Positions 54,253-63,460 of a DNA stretch of 64,000 bases are shown in pieces. The stretch comes from Roseovarius sp. EL26 (lineage in GTDB: Bacteria > Pseudomonadota > Alphaproteobacteria > Rhodobacterales > Rhodobacteraceae). Location of the stretch: NCBI RefSeq assembly GCF_900327775.1, contig NZ_OUMZ01000007.1, positions 1,041,606 through 1,105,605 on the forward strand, in the 5' to 3' direction. The notes beneath the pieces are model-generated. The model was not told the DNA's origin, searched no databases, and saw only the letters and a program-made list of their open reading frames with translations. A program made the translations under genes and the position numbers. Each line of letters begins with the position of its first letter. Position 1 is the stretch's first letter.

Positions 54253-55209
54253 ATGGTAGTTCTCGTGAAATTAATTCAGGCAAAAGAAATGCCAATCGGC
54301 CCCCTTCTTGAATTGCGCCACCTCAAGATGATCCGTGCCATAGCGGAGCACGGGCGCGTCACCGATGCGGCCGAGGCTTTGGGCGTAACACCTTCGGCCT
54401 TATCGCATCGCATCAAAGAGGCCGAGCGGCGACTGGATGTCGTTTTGTTTACGCGCATGCACAAGCGGCTGCGCATGACGCCCGCCGCAGACTACCTCGC
54501 CGAAACTGCCGATCGCATTCTGTCAGAAATGGACCGTGCTGAGCAGGATGTTCGACGTATGGATCGCGGTGTTGAACACGTGGTGCGCATCGCTGTTGAA
54601 GCTTACAGCTCTTATCACTGGCTGCCCAGCTTCACCAATTATCTGCGGGCGCATCTTCCTGGGGTGGATTTGCAAGTCATGGCGGGTGCCGGGCGAGAAC
54701 CCGTTCAGGCACTGACCAACCGACATGTAGATCTGATCGTTGTCTCAGGTGAAACGGTGCCGCTTGGCACAAATCATATCCCGCTATTTCGAGACCCGTT
54801 GGTCTTTATAATGCCACCCAATCATCGCCTTGCAGGAAAACCCTTTATTGAAGGCTCCGATATCGAAGGTGAAGATTTCATCACCTACACAAAGACACCT
54901 GAACCGGATCGGGAATTTGCCCGCCTGTTCCGCCCGTCGGAAAGCTATCCTCGCTGGACGGCTACTGTCGAACTACCTGAAGCCATCGTCGAGCTGGTAG
55001 CCGCCGGCCAAGGCACAAGCGTTCTGGCGGATTGGGCTGTTCGCCCCGCAATTGAAGCAGGGCGTATCATTGGAGCTCGCGTCGGGCAGGACGGTATAGA
55101 GATCCCTTGGCAAGCTCTGATGCGTTCTGAAGATAGCAATACCGGACCAATCACAGACGTGGGCAAAGCATTGGCGACATGGTCCAGCATTAGCGGCGGT
55201 TTTAGCTAA
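54253..55209 (+). CDS. LysR-family transcriptional regulator
   Basis: The protein of about 318 residues has an N-terminal winged helix (LLELRHLKMIRAIAEHGRVTDAAEALGVTPSALSHRIKEAERRLDVVLF) and a LysR co-inducer domain. The ATG at 54253 follows GAGGAG; an ATG at 54289 is also possible. Extension upstream to 54151 crosses the pseudogene and is unlikely. It is convergent with the FAD-GcvT fusion gene, with overlapping stop codons. It may control one or both catabolic operons around it. Confidence 0.88.
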   Translation: MVVLVKLIQAKEMPIGPLLELRHLKMIRAIAEHGRVTDAAEALGVTPSALSHRIKEAERRLDVVLFTRMHKRLRMTPAADYLAETADRILSEMDRAEQDVRRMDRGVEHVVRIAVEAYSSYHWLPSFTNYLRAHLPGVDLQVMAGAGREPVQALTNRHVDLIVVSGETVPLGTNHIPLFRDPLVFIMPPNHRLAGKPFIEGSDIEGEDFITYTKTPEPDREFARLFRPSESYPRWTATVELPEAIVELVAAGQGTSVLADWAVRPAIEAGRIIGARVGQDGIEIPWQALMRSEDSNTGPITDVGKALATWSSISGGFS

Positions 55210-57623
55210 CCCTTTAACCTGCTGTTCTCAGGGTCATAGACGTGATGTTCATGGCGCACGGCATTGCGCTCAACCCCAAAAGCCTGAACTGAGCATTCTT
55301 CACCCATGCTCAGAGAACCATTTTTAACATACCCAAGGGCCAGCAGTTTACCCGTACGGTATCCCATAGAAACCGACGTAAGATAGCCGATGACAACCCC
55401 ATCCTTTAGTATTGGATCTGAGGGCAAAGGCTCAGGGCCGAGATCAGTGATTTCCATCCCGATAAAACTCCACTCAACGTCTGTCTTTGATTGCCGGGCG
55501 ACGGCCTCTCGTCCTGTAAATGGGCCTTTCGCCATATTTGCAAACTTCGATAGCCCCGCATCAAACAGTGTGTATTCAGTCCCGAAGTCTGTTCCCCACC
55601 CATGATAGCCTTTTTCAACGCGCATCGCATTGAGCGCGTAGGAGCCAAAATTGCAGATGTTATGCGTTAAACCGGCCTGCCAAATGGCCTGAAAAAGCTG
55701 GGTCAGATGATCTGAGGAGACGTGCAATTCCCACCCCAGCTCGCCGACATAACTCACCCGCAAAGCGGTGACCGGAATGCCGGCAATCTCGATCTCTGCC
55801 ACGCTCATCCACGGCGCAGTCTGTGCGTCTAAGTTTGACGATGTCAGAGACTGTAAAAGCTCACGTGATTTTGGTCCCATGACCAGCAAAGCCCCGTCAT
55901 GTATATAGCCTTTGGTCAGCGTCACATCTGCTCTTTCGGCCTGAGCAGAAATCCAATCAAAATCCCGCTCAACCGCCAGCGTTGGTCCGCAGAGCAAAAA
56001 GCGATCTTCTGCCAAACGCGCAATTGTCGCTTCGGACCAAATGCGCCCCTCTGGCGTCAGCATGTATGACAGGCGAACGCGACCAACTGGGGGCAATTTT
56101 CCACAAACGACAGTGTCTAAAATTGCCGCTGCGTCTGGTCCTTCAAGCAGGTATTTTGTAAAACCGCCATGGTCCATGATGCCAACAGCGTCACGTACAG
56201 TTTCACATTCAACACGCACGGCATCCTGCCATGGCTCATGCCCAAAGCTCAGTTCGCCTGCGTCTGCTGCGGCGTCCTGCTTGAACCAAAACGCCCGCTC
56301 CCAGCCCCCGACCTGCCCCATCACAGCACCCTGATCGCACAGATGGTCATAGAGCGGAGTTTGATTGACCGGCCGTCCTGAATCCATAGTCCGGTGAGGG
56401 TAAGGGATCGCATATTGTAAATCATAGTGCTGCGACGCACGTTTCGCAGCATATTCTTGACTGGCCCAAGGCCCAAAGCGGCGTGGATCCCAAGCTGAAA
56501 GATCCCATTCTGTTTCTCCAACCGTCAACCATTCGGCCATTGCCTTCCCAATTGCGGCAGAATGGGTGATGCCGATTTGAACGCCAGTCGCGTGATAGAA
56601 ATTTTTCACACCGCCCGCAGGCCCAACCAATGGCAGCGCGTCGGGCGAATAAGGGATCGGTCCATTCACAAATCGCTGTGCGCCGGCCTCGGCCAAAATC
56701 GGCACATGGGCTGCTGCAGCTTCAAAAACCTCCATCATGCCGTCAATGTCATCGGCAAAAAGCTGGTGATCAAAATCAGCAGGTACGCCCTCTTGCCATA
56801 CCGGGCGGCCGTCATGTGCATACGATCCCAATAACAATGCATTGCGTTCACGGCGCAGATAATACCGAATATCCGGATCACGGATTAGCGGAAAGACGGC
56901 ACTATCTTCATCCAGTTGCTGTAATGCGCTGGTCACCATGTATTGATGTTCAAGCGTGACCACAGGCAAATGTAATCCTGCCAGTGCGGCGATCATCCCA
57001 CCGCTTGATCCGGCAGCATTAACAACCGTGCCAGCTACAAATGTACCCTGAGATGTCTCGACGTCCCATTCCCCTGACGCACGCTGAGCCAACCCGGTCA
57101 CTGGAGTGAAGCGTTTTACCTTCGCACCATTGGCACGCGCATGTTTCGCCAACGCTTGTGTCAACTGGCTGGGGTCAATGTCACCTTCATATGGGTCAAG
57201 GATACCACCCAAAACCGTTTCATCGGCCCGCCAATAGGGGTGTCTTTCTTCAATCTCGGCTGGATTGAGCATCTCCAGATCAAACCCGGCAGAGCGGGAC
57301 ACGCCGCACAAATGCTGAAACAACTGCATTCGCTCGGGTGTATGTGCCGGCCATATGGCCGAGGTATGCCGATAGGTGATTGGAGCCTCAGGGTCCTTGG
57401 CAAGCTCTTTATAGAGCTGCCATGCGTAATTACCCGCCCGCATGCCAAGCCATGAATTAGCATAAGTCGGGATGTTACCCGCCGCATGCCAGGTCGATCC
57501 GGCTGTCAGCTCATTCTTCTCAAGTAAAACGGTGTCGGTAATACCGGCCTCAGCCAGATGATAAAGGATTGCAGCACCGACAGCGCCGCCACCAATGACC
57601 GCCACCTGAACATAAGTGCTCAT
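55206..57623 (-). CDS. Dimethylglycine/sarcosine dehydrogenase-like FAD-GcvT fusion
   Basis: The 805-residue protein has an N-terminal DAO flavoprotein domain (QVAVIGGGAVGAAILYHLAE; covalent-FAD type motif AGSTWHAAG), an FAO_M linker domain, then a GcvT-type folate-binding domain (from about residue 430) with the GcvT C-terminal barrel. This is the DMGDH/sarcosine dehydrogenase architecture: oxidative demethylation of an N-methyl amine with transfer of the C1 unit to tetrahydrofolate. Substrate is not known. It is last in the mttB-SRPBCC-isomerase operon; its start overlaps the upstream stop by one base. Confidence 0.92.
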   Translation of the reverse strand: MSTYVQVAVIGGGAVGAAILYHLAEAGITDTVLLEKNELTAGSTWHAAGNIPTYANSWLGMRAGNYAWQLYKELAKDPEAPITYRHTSAIWPAHTPERMQLFQHLCGVSRSAGFDLEMLNPAEIEERHPYWRADETVLGGILDPYEGDIDPSQLTQALAKHARANGAKVKRFTPVTGLAQRASGEWDVETSQGTFVAGTVVNAAGSSGGMIAALAGLHLPVVTLEHQYMVTSALQQLDEDSAVFPLIRDPDIRYYLRRERNALLLGSYAHDGRPVWQEGVPADFDHQLFADDIDGMMEVFEAAAAHVPILAEAGAQRFVNGPIPYSPDALPLVGPAGGVKNFYHATGVQIGITHSAAIGKAMAEWLTVGETEWDLSAWDPRRFGPWASQEYAAKRASQHYDLQYAIPYPHRTMDSGRPVNQTPLYDHLCDQGAVMGQVGGWERAFWFKQDAAADAGELSFGHEPWQDAVRVECETVRDAVGIMDHGGFTKYLLEGPDAAAILDTVVCGKLPPVGRVRLSYMLTPEGRIWSEATIARLAEDRFLLCGPTLAVERDFDWISAQAERADVTLTKGYIHDGALLVMGPKSRELLQSLTSSNLDAQTAPWMSVAEIEIAGIPVTALRVSYVGELGWELHVSSDHLTQLFQAIWQAGLTHNICNFGSYALNAMRVEKGYHGWGTDFGTEYTLFDAGLSKFANMAKGPFTGREAVARQSKTDVEWSFIGMEITDLGPEPLPSDPILKDGVVIGYLTSVSMGYRTGKLLALGYVKNGSLSMGEECSVQAFGVERNAVRHEHHVYDPENSRLKG

Positions 57624-58327
57624 TAATGCGCCTCGAGTAGCTGACCGTATCCGAGGATTGGGTCCGTGATCCCGATACCGCGTAACGTTTGCCAATAAAC
57701 TGCAGCGTTGCAGGCGACGATAGGCTTGCCATGTGTGGCTTCCAAATCCGCAATCATAGCGACAACTGGTAGAGCGGTCCCAACCTGCAAGATGACGTCA
57801 CACTCGGTCGCTGCAACCTCGGCAAAGACATGTCGAATATCGTCAGCAGGTGTCTCGCAAATAGCGGGTAATGACGGGGCATTGGTGCCCTTTATGCTCA
57901 CCACGTTGAACCCCGCCGCTTCGGTGTTAGCTTTTACGACAGCATCAACATCAGCATTGAATGGCGTCACGATGCCAACCCGCGTCGCCCCCAAGGTACG
58001 CAGGGCTTCGTAATCCGCAAAGGATGCACAATAGATCGGGACCTCGACTTGGGCAGATATTTCATCACAGCGTTTTTTCAGCTTGTCGGGCCCGCCGGGA
58101 CCCGCATCTGTGGTCAACCCCACGGCGATGGCCGCAGGTTTACAATCCATCAACTTGGCCGCCTCATCAGGCAGATCATCCGAAATCACATCACCGCCCA
58201 GCCGAAACCGTTGCATCTGGTTGGTCACACCTGCGGGGCGCAAAAGCTCCAGCTCTGGCTGCACGACCGTGTTCATGGCGGGCGTCATGACACCAATCAC
58301 AGCGCGCGGGGCTAAGGTATCAGCCAT
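57623..58327 (-). CDS. Asp/Glu racemase-superfamily protein (maleate isomerase-like)
   Basis: The 234-residue protein fits the Asp/Glu racemase, arylmalonate decarboxylase and maleate cis-trans isomerase group. Two candidate catalytic cysteines occur in VPIYCASFADY and KPIVACNAAVYW. The starting segment IGVMTPAMNTVVQPELE is like maleate isomerases. The reaction could be isomerisation or racemisation of a dicarboxylic acid. GGAGA precedes the ATG. The start overlaps the SRPBCC stop by 8 bases and its stop overlaps the FAD-GcvT start. Confidence 0.82.
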   Translation of the reverse strand: MADTLAPRAVIGVMTPAMNTVVQPELELLRPAGVTNQMQRFRLGGDVISDDLPDEAAKLMDCKPAAIAVGLTTDAGPGGPDKLKKRCDEISAQVEVPIYCASFADYEALRTLGATRVGIVTPFNADVDAVVKANTEAAGFNVVSIKGTNAPSLPAICETPADDIRHVFAEVAATECDVILQVGTALPVVAMIADLEATHGKPIVACNAAVYWQTLRGIGITDPILGYGQLLEAH

Positions 58328-58763
58328 TCTCTGTCTCCTTCATAAACCTGTTCAGGCCGGCCATGCCGCCGATGTAAATGGTATCACCAACCACCTGTTC
58401 CATTTCAGCAGCGTTATCCGGTGCACACTCAAACCAGCTTTCCCAGATACTTAGCGTCTGCTGACCGTGGGTGATCGGAATGAAACGATGGATCGAAACA
58501 TATCCGGTGACCGGCAGTGGGCTTTCCAGAATGTCATAGGTGTAGAAGGTTTCGACATCAGAATGCGTCAGCAAAGTTTCGCGAAAAATGGTGCCATCTG
58601 CAATTTTCAGACTGCGGACCACGCCGACCTGTGTTGCGGCGCCATTTTCCAGTGTTGCGCCTTCTACTCCTGGATTCCAGGCGGCAACACCATCAAAGGC
58701 CCGGACTGCAGCCCAGGTTTTTTCAATGGGTGCGTCAATGATCATGCTGCGGAATACGTGCAT
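58320..58763 (-). CDS. SRPBCC (START/polyketide cyclase-like) protein
   Basis: The 147-residue protein has the helix-grip fold pattern of the SRPBCC superfamily: MHVFRSMIIDAPIEKTWAAVRAFDGVAAWNPGVEGATLENG at the N terminus, central strands, and a C-terminal helix (DNAAEMEQVVGDTIYIGGMAGLNRF). Members bind hydrophobic or aromatic small molecules or act as cyclases. AGGAGG lies just before the ATG. It is 11 bases after the MttB gene and is probably an accessory or enzymatic member of this operon. Confidence 0.82.
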   Translation of the reverse strand: MHVFRSMIIDAPIEKTWAAVRAFDGVAAWNPGVEGATLENGAATQVGVVRSLKIADGTIFRETLLTHSDVETFYTYDILESPLPVTGYVSIHRFIPITHGQQTLSIWESWFECAPDNAAEMEQVVGDTIYIGGMAGLNRFMKETENG

Positions 58764-58774
58764 AGGACCTCCTG

Positions 58775-60280
58775 TTATTGCTCAAGTCGGATGGGATAAG
58801 TGGCGCGAATTTTCGCCTCTGTTTCAACGCTCAGATGTGTGGGTCCCGGGCTTGCAAGAATATCAGCCACGCGTGCCTGTGCCCTGTCCCAGATAGATTG
58901 CTCGCCCGCATCAACCCAGTCATTCACACTCTGACGATCGGCAAGCGCCGGATACAGATAATCTGTTTTCATGCGCTTAAGGGTCTCTGCTTCGCCTAAG
59001 TAATGTCCGTCCTGCGTCACCACGCGTTCAATTGATTCAAGATTCAGTGTATCGTCAGATACTTCGATCCCCCGTATCGACCGCAGAATGGCGCCGCACA
59101 TGTCATCGTCAATCGCCATTGCCTCAAGGCTTGCCACCATAATTGATCCCAACATGCCCACCGACAGATTGATCATATCAGCGCCCGCGTGACCCGCCAT
59201 CGCAACGGTGTAGCCCTTTTCATATCCCGATTGCGCATCTGCGATCTTAGAATCGGTCATGCCTGCCGACACGGTCGATGGCAGGCCGAGATGCGCCAGC
59301 AATTGGGCTGCTGCCGCATTGGCAATAGCGCCTTCGCCACCGCCCCCGCTCATCGCGCCTGTCCGCAAATCTGAGATGAAAGGCATAAGGGCATAGATAC
59401 ACGACGCGCCAGGTTTAATGGCATCAACCACGACTAGCCCAGCCAGGCATTCGGCCAAACCTTGTGCAAGTGCCCCAGCCAATGTCACTGGACTGGTTGC
59501 CCCCGCTTGACCGGCTGAAACAATCTGCGGGATCATGCCTGCATCGATGACCCGCTCTAATATCTCTATACCTTCGGCGGCATATGTCAGCGGCGGCACC
59601 ACGTGCGCAATGACCGCCATACAAAACGGCCGCTCACGGAATGCGCCCGTACCGCCAAGGGCCATGTCAAACATATCAATGATTGGGCGAACATGATCCG
59701 CCTCGCAAAAACTGATGCCGATGGGTTTTGATGTGGCCTTCATACAGGCAAAGGCAGAGTTAATGTCCAACTCAAACGGATCTGTAAGATCTCTGGCAAC
59801 AACCGGACGCACGCCATAGTGAATATGGGATGACGCATCGAGAACACGCATCAATTCATAAAGATCGCTCAGGTGGCTATCCCGGTACGTTCCGGTTGTT
59901 GCATCCAGCATCTGCACTGCCGCCCCGCCCGTTCCGATATGAACCCGTCCACCGCCAATCATCAGATCGCGGTCTGGTGTGAAGCCGGGAAGCGAAATGT
60001 TTTTAGGTGCGCGGTTGCAGGCATACCGGATCATCGCAGGTGGAAAGCATATGCGACCATCCTCTCGGTGCCGTGCCCCGAGTGTGAGTAAGCGATTGGC
60101 CATCGGTCGTGGTAAGCCCGACATCCCGATGTGTGACAACATTTCAAAAGCATGGTCCACGATCATCGACGCATCTGTCGGCGATAATGGCTTTAAATAG
60201 CCACCGGTCGGTATCTCGCAATCGGGTACCGCACCCGTCCCGCTTTCCCCTGTCTGTCGCCGTGTGGCCCGCCGAACCAT
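58775..60280 (-). CDS. MttB-superfamily (trimethylamine methyltransferase-like) protein 2
   Basis: The 501-residue protein is a second non-pyrrolysine MttB/COG5598 homologue, sharing GATSPVTLAGALAQGLAECLAG with the first in the same position as its ISVAGAIAQSS segment. The TIM barrel runs through the centre and the conserved YPALADRQSVNDWVDAG is near the end. The start at 60280 is supported by AAAGGAA 7 bases upstream; an earlier frame to 60364 has no family sequence. It heads an operon with SRPBCC, isomerase-like and FAD-GcvT genes. Its methyl acceptor protein is not in the window. Confidence 0.88.
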   Translation of the reverse strand: MVRRATRRQTGESGTGAVPDCEIPTGGYLKPLSPTDASMIVDHAFEMLSHIGMSGLPRPMANRLLTLGARHREDGRICFPPAMIRYACNRAPKNISLPGFTPDRDLMIGGGRVHIGTGGAAVQMLDATTGTYRDSHLSDLYELMRVLDASSHIHYGVRPVVARDLTDPFELDINSAFACMKATSKPIGISFCEADHVRPIIDMFDMALGGTGAFRERPFCMAVIAHVVPPLTYAAEGIEILERVIDAGMIPQIVSAGQAGATSPVTLAGALAQGLAECLAGLVVVDAIKPGASCIYALMPFISDLRTGAMSGGGGEGAIANAAAAQLLAHLGLPSTVSAGMTDSKIADAQSGYEKGYTVAMAGHAGADMINLSVGMLGSIMVASLEAMAIDDDMCGAILRSIRGIEVSDDTLNLESIERVVTQDGHYLGEAETLKRMKTDYLYPALADRQSVNDWVDAGEQSIWDRAQARVADILASPGPTHLSVETEAKIRATYPIRLEQ

Positions 60281-60514
60281 GCCAATTCCTTTTTGTGGTG
60301 CACCCACTAAACCCCAAAGAATTGATGGATCAAATTCAATTACTCGCAAAAAATGATGAATCATATTCAGGCAAGTTTACAAAGCGCCCTCAAATTGGTC
60401 GGCAAATTACCTATTAGACCCTTGCCTGCAGGCGTTTAACGACGATTGGTTGCCCAAGCATAGGATGATCAATATCGTTCATTCATTGGATGACTTACCC
60501 TCGGCTGCATGGCA

Positions 60515-60533
60515 GGCAATTTACATCATTGCC
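60515..60533. promoter_or_regulatory. Inverted repeat GGCAAT-N7-ATTGCC between mttB2 and pxpA
   Basis: Perfect 6-base arms flank a 7-base spacer, 45 bases upstream of pxpA, within the roughly 300-base divergent region shared with the mttB2 operon. A LysR-family regulator is present on either side of this locus and could bind here. Confidence 0.4.
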
Positions 60534-60578
60534 GATCCCCGTATGCTGAAACGAACAGTGCGAAATGTGTAGGCTGCA

Positions 60579-61349
60579 ATGCTAAAAATAGATCTCAACT
60601 CTGACCTCGGCGAGGGTTTTGGCTCTTGGGCGATGGGTGATGACGCAACAATGCTCACGCTTGTAACCTCGGCTAATATTGCCTGCGGTGCACATGCCGG
60701 TGACCCAGAGACGATGTTCCAGACACTCTTGCTTGCCAAAGAAAACGGCGTCTCAGTCGGTGCGCATCCCGGGTACAATGATCGGATTGGATTTGGCCGT
60801 CGGGTGATCCCTATGCCCCCTGACGAGGTTGGGCGCATGTGTGCGGCCCAGATCGGTGCATTGATGGCGCTTGCAGCGCAGGCTGGTGTGTCAGTGGATT
60901 ACGTAAAACCCCATGGCGCCTTAGGAAATCTTGCGGCGCGTGACCGATCAGTTGCGGATGCCATTGTTGCGGCTGTCCAAAAGATAAGCCCCGATTTGGC
61001 AATGCTCGCGATTTCTGGCACTCAAAGTGAACTGGCAGCACGCGATTTAGGCACGCCAGTATATTCCGAGATTTTTGCAGATCGAGGGTATCTTTCCACC
61101 GGGCAACTTGTCCCCCGTGGGCAAGAGGGCGCGATGATTGATGACCCCGCGCAAGCCAGTGAACGACTTATTGCCTATCTCGAAACCGACATGATGCCTG
61201 TCGTCGACGGTGACCCCATTCGCCTAGCAGCACAATCCGTCTGTGTGCACGGTGATAGCCCCGGCGCCGTCGCCATGACAAAGGAAATACGTAAACGCCT
61301 GTTGGCACATGGGGTGGAAATCAGGCAATTTTCCAAACCTACGTCATGA
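60579..61349 (+). CDS. pxpA: 5-oxoprolinase subunit A (LamB/YcsF family)
   Basis: The 256-residue protein matches the LamB/YcsF family: MLKIDLNSDLGEGFGSWAMGDD, ACGAHAGDPETM, VGAHPGYNDRIGFGRR and VDYVKPHGALGN. With PxpB and PxpC it forms ATP-dependent 5-oxoprolinase, which opens pyroglutamate to glutamate. The three genes overlap in the order A-B-C as in other bacteria. GTAGG precedes the ATG. Within this cluster the complex might act on a lactam product of the catabolic route, which is inference. Confidence 0.93.
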   Translation: MLKIDLNSDLGEGFGSWAMGDDATMLTLVTSANIACGAHAGDPETMFQTLLLAKENGVSVGAHPGYNDRIGFGRRVIPMPPDEVGRMCAAQIGALMALAAQAGVSVDYVKPHGALGNLAARDRSVADAIVAAVQKISPDLAMLAISGTQSELAARDLGTPVYSEIFADRGYLSTGQLVPRGQEGAMIDDPAQASERLIAYLETDMMPVVDGDPIRLAAQSVCVHGDSPGAVAMTKEIRKRLLAHGVEIRQFSKPTS

Positions 61350-62041
61350 AGATGAACGCGCAATTTAAAGCCGTCGCAGACCATGCGCTTCTTGTTAGCT
61401 TTGCAACGGAGATAAGCGATGATGTGCATAATATCATCGTCGCATTGGACAAAGCTATTGTAGATGCGCCGCCGACGGGTGTGATTGAAACCATACCGGC
61501 TTTGGTGAACATCTTGGTGGATTTTGATCCGCTGATGACAGATCATATTACGATTACATCTGATATTCGCAACATGCTGCGGCACCTCAAACCAGACGGT
61601 TACACAGGCATCACTCATAATATTCCGGTCTGTTATGAGCATCCTTTTAATCCTGATCTATCGGCTGTGGCGCAACAGACCGGACTGTCAGAAGACGCCG
61701 TGATTAACGCACACCTTGCAGGGAATTACCGTGCGTTGATGTATGGATTTGCACCCGGCTTTGCTTATCTTGCGGGTGTTCCCGAAACCATTCAGGTGCC
61801 ACGGAAACCAGCGGCAATACGTGATATCCCCGGATGCAGCGTCATCATCGCTGGCCCTCAATGTATTGTGACGACGATAATGATGCCCACGGGCTGGTCC
61901 GTTATCGGACGGTCGACCACGTCGGTTTTAACGGGCAATGCTGATAGGCCTTTCCTGTTTAATATTGGCGATAAGGTAATATTCGAACGTATCACTCAGG
62001 CAGAATTCGAGCGATTAGCGAAAGGGAACGCAAATGACTGA
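61346..62041 (+). CDS. pxpB: 5-oxoprolinase subunit B (KipI-like)
   Basis: The 231-residue protein has the allophanate hydrolase subunit 1-type fold with the signature YGFAPGFAYLAGVPE and the segment PRKPAAIRDIPGCSVIIAGPQCIVTTIMMPTGWSVIGR. It pairs with PxpC. The start overlaps the pxpA stop by 4 bases (ATGA) and its end overlaps pxpC by 8 bases. Confidence 0.92.
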   Translation: MKMNAQFKAVADHALLVSFATEISDDVHNIIVALDKAIVDAPPTGVIETIPALVNILVDFDPLMTDHITITSDIRNMLRHLKPDGYTGITHNIPVCYEHPFNPDLSAVAQQTGLSEDAVINAHLAGNYRALMYGFAPGFAYLAGVPETIQVPRKPAAIRDIPGCSVIIAGPQCIVTTIMMPTGWSVIGRSTTSVLTGNADRPFLFNIGDKVIFERITQAEFERLAKGNAND

Positions 62042-63035
62042 CGCTGAGATCTATGTCAGTTTTGCAGGCCCTCATGTCACTTTTCAGGATGCTGGGCGCC
62101 GTGGGCATATGCGCTTTGGTGTTTCTGCTTCAGGGCCAATGGACCGTTTGTCTTTTGCAGCGGCGCATGCCGCGCTCGGCAATTCACCTGGACAAACAGC
62201 GATAGAAATCTCGCTAGCCGGTGTGACGCTTCAGTGCCGTGAAGGGGAAGTCACGCTTGCCATCATGGGTGAAGGGTTTGTTTTCGACCACAACGGACAA
62301 AAAGGCACGTCCGGGACAGTGCTGACCTTTCGCAAAGGAGAGAAGCTTAGCATCCGTCCCGGTGCAACGGGAAGTTGGGCCTATCTTGCCTTTGCAGGTT
62401 TGCTGCAAAGTGAAAGATGGCTCGGCCACAGCGCCACCCATGCCAGCTCTGGCTTTGGCGGCGGTGCCATACAATCGGGTCAGGTCTTAACTGTCCATGA
62501 TACTAGCATTCACAATGACCGCGAAGGCGCAATATCTCAGTATGATCACTCGTTGAACGCGCCAATTCGTGTGGTGATGGGACCGCAAGATCAGCATTTT
62601 GCCAAAGAAGCCCTTTCTATTTTTACATCCAATCCATTTGCCGTTACAGGCGCCTATGACCGTATGGGTATGCGTCTAAAAGGCCCATTGCTTGCCCTTG
62701 ACCGTGCCCTTTCTATTCCGTCAGAGCCAATTGTGCGCGGATCGGTTCAGGTGTCCGGTGATGGGATAGCGACGGTGCTGCTGTCCGATCATCAGACAAC
62801 CGGCGGCTATCCAAAGATCGCAACTGTCATTTCATGCGATATAGACAGATTGGTTCAGGCCCGCAGCGGCCAACAGATCAGATTTACTGCAGTTTCCCCG
62901 GAACAAGCGATCTCCGCGGTTCGTGACGATTCGTTATCACGTTCAAAATACTTGGATAAGATCGGGGAGCCACTCGGAACCCTTGAGCAACGGTTGATGC
63001 GGAACAACCTTATTCATGGCGAGTTCTTCCAGTAA
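62034..63035 (+). CDS. pxpC: 5-oxoprolinase subunit C (biotin-dependent carboxyltransferase-like)
   Basis: The 333-residue protein matches the PxpC/KipA family: VTFQDAGRRGHMRFGVSASGPMDRLSF near the N terminus, IRVVMGPQDQHF in the middle, and DHQTTGGYPKIATVISCDIDRL. AAAGGGAA precedes the ATG inside the pxpB gene. It completes the three-subunit 5-oxoprolinase. Confidence 0.92.
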   Translation: MTDAEIYVSFAGPHVTFQDAGRRGHMRFGVSASGPMDRLSFAAAHAALGNSPGQTAIEISLAGVTLQCREGEVTLAIMGEGFVFDHNGQKGTSGTVLTFRKGEKLSIRPGATGSWAYLAFAGLLQSERWLGHSATHASSGFGGGAIQSGQVLTVHDTSIHNDREGAISQYDHSLNAPIRVVMGPQDQHFAKEALSIFTSNPFAVTGAYDRMGMRLKGPLLALDRALSIPSEPIVRGSVQVSGDGIATVLLSDHQTTGGYPKIATVISCDIDRLVQARSGQQIRFTAVSPEQAISAVRDDSLSRSKYLDKIGEPLGTLEQRLMRNNLIHGEFFQ

Positions 63036-63186
63036 GGGGCCAGATATCCGGTTATCAACCACCCCCAAATGCCTGCCTTTTCTGCTGATTAACAATGCCC
63101 TCTTACCGCAGACTGCGCTCATTCCTGCCGGATGCAGCATTCGGTAGTAATGGGATATACTGGCCACTTCACCCAGCAGGTTAAGC

Positions 63187-63417
63187 TTGGCCTATACTGC
63201 ATGTAGGAGAAGTCGCGTAGCGAAGAATGATTTTGATGAGCTGATGTCGGTTGACGTTGGTATAGGCAAAGGTGTTTTTCACTTGGTTGGTTTTGATAAG
63301 TGCGGGCAGCTAGTGTTGCGCAAGAAGATCAAACGCATGGCGTTGATCTCGACGTTTGAGAACCTGCCCCATTGCTTTGTTGGCACGAAAGCTTGTCTGC
63401 ACGTAAGGAATTGTTAA
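63187..63417 (+). pseudogene. IS110-family transposase remnant (N-terminal fragment)
   Basis: The short frame reads VDVGIGKGVFHLVGFDKCGQ, then LRKKIKRMALISTFENLP and CFVGTKACLHVRNC. This matches the beginning of IS110 transposases, including the first catalytic aspartate of the DEDD domain. About 60 residues are preserved and the rest is lost. It lies between pxpC and the partial LysR gene. No terminal inverted repeats were seen, as expected for IS110. Confidence 0.8.
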
Positions 63418-63460
63418 AAGAACAATCTCTGTTTCCGCAAACATCGTTGGACATCATTTT

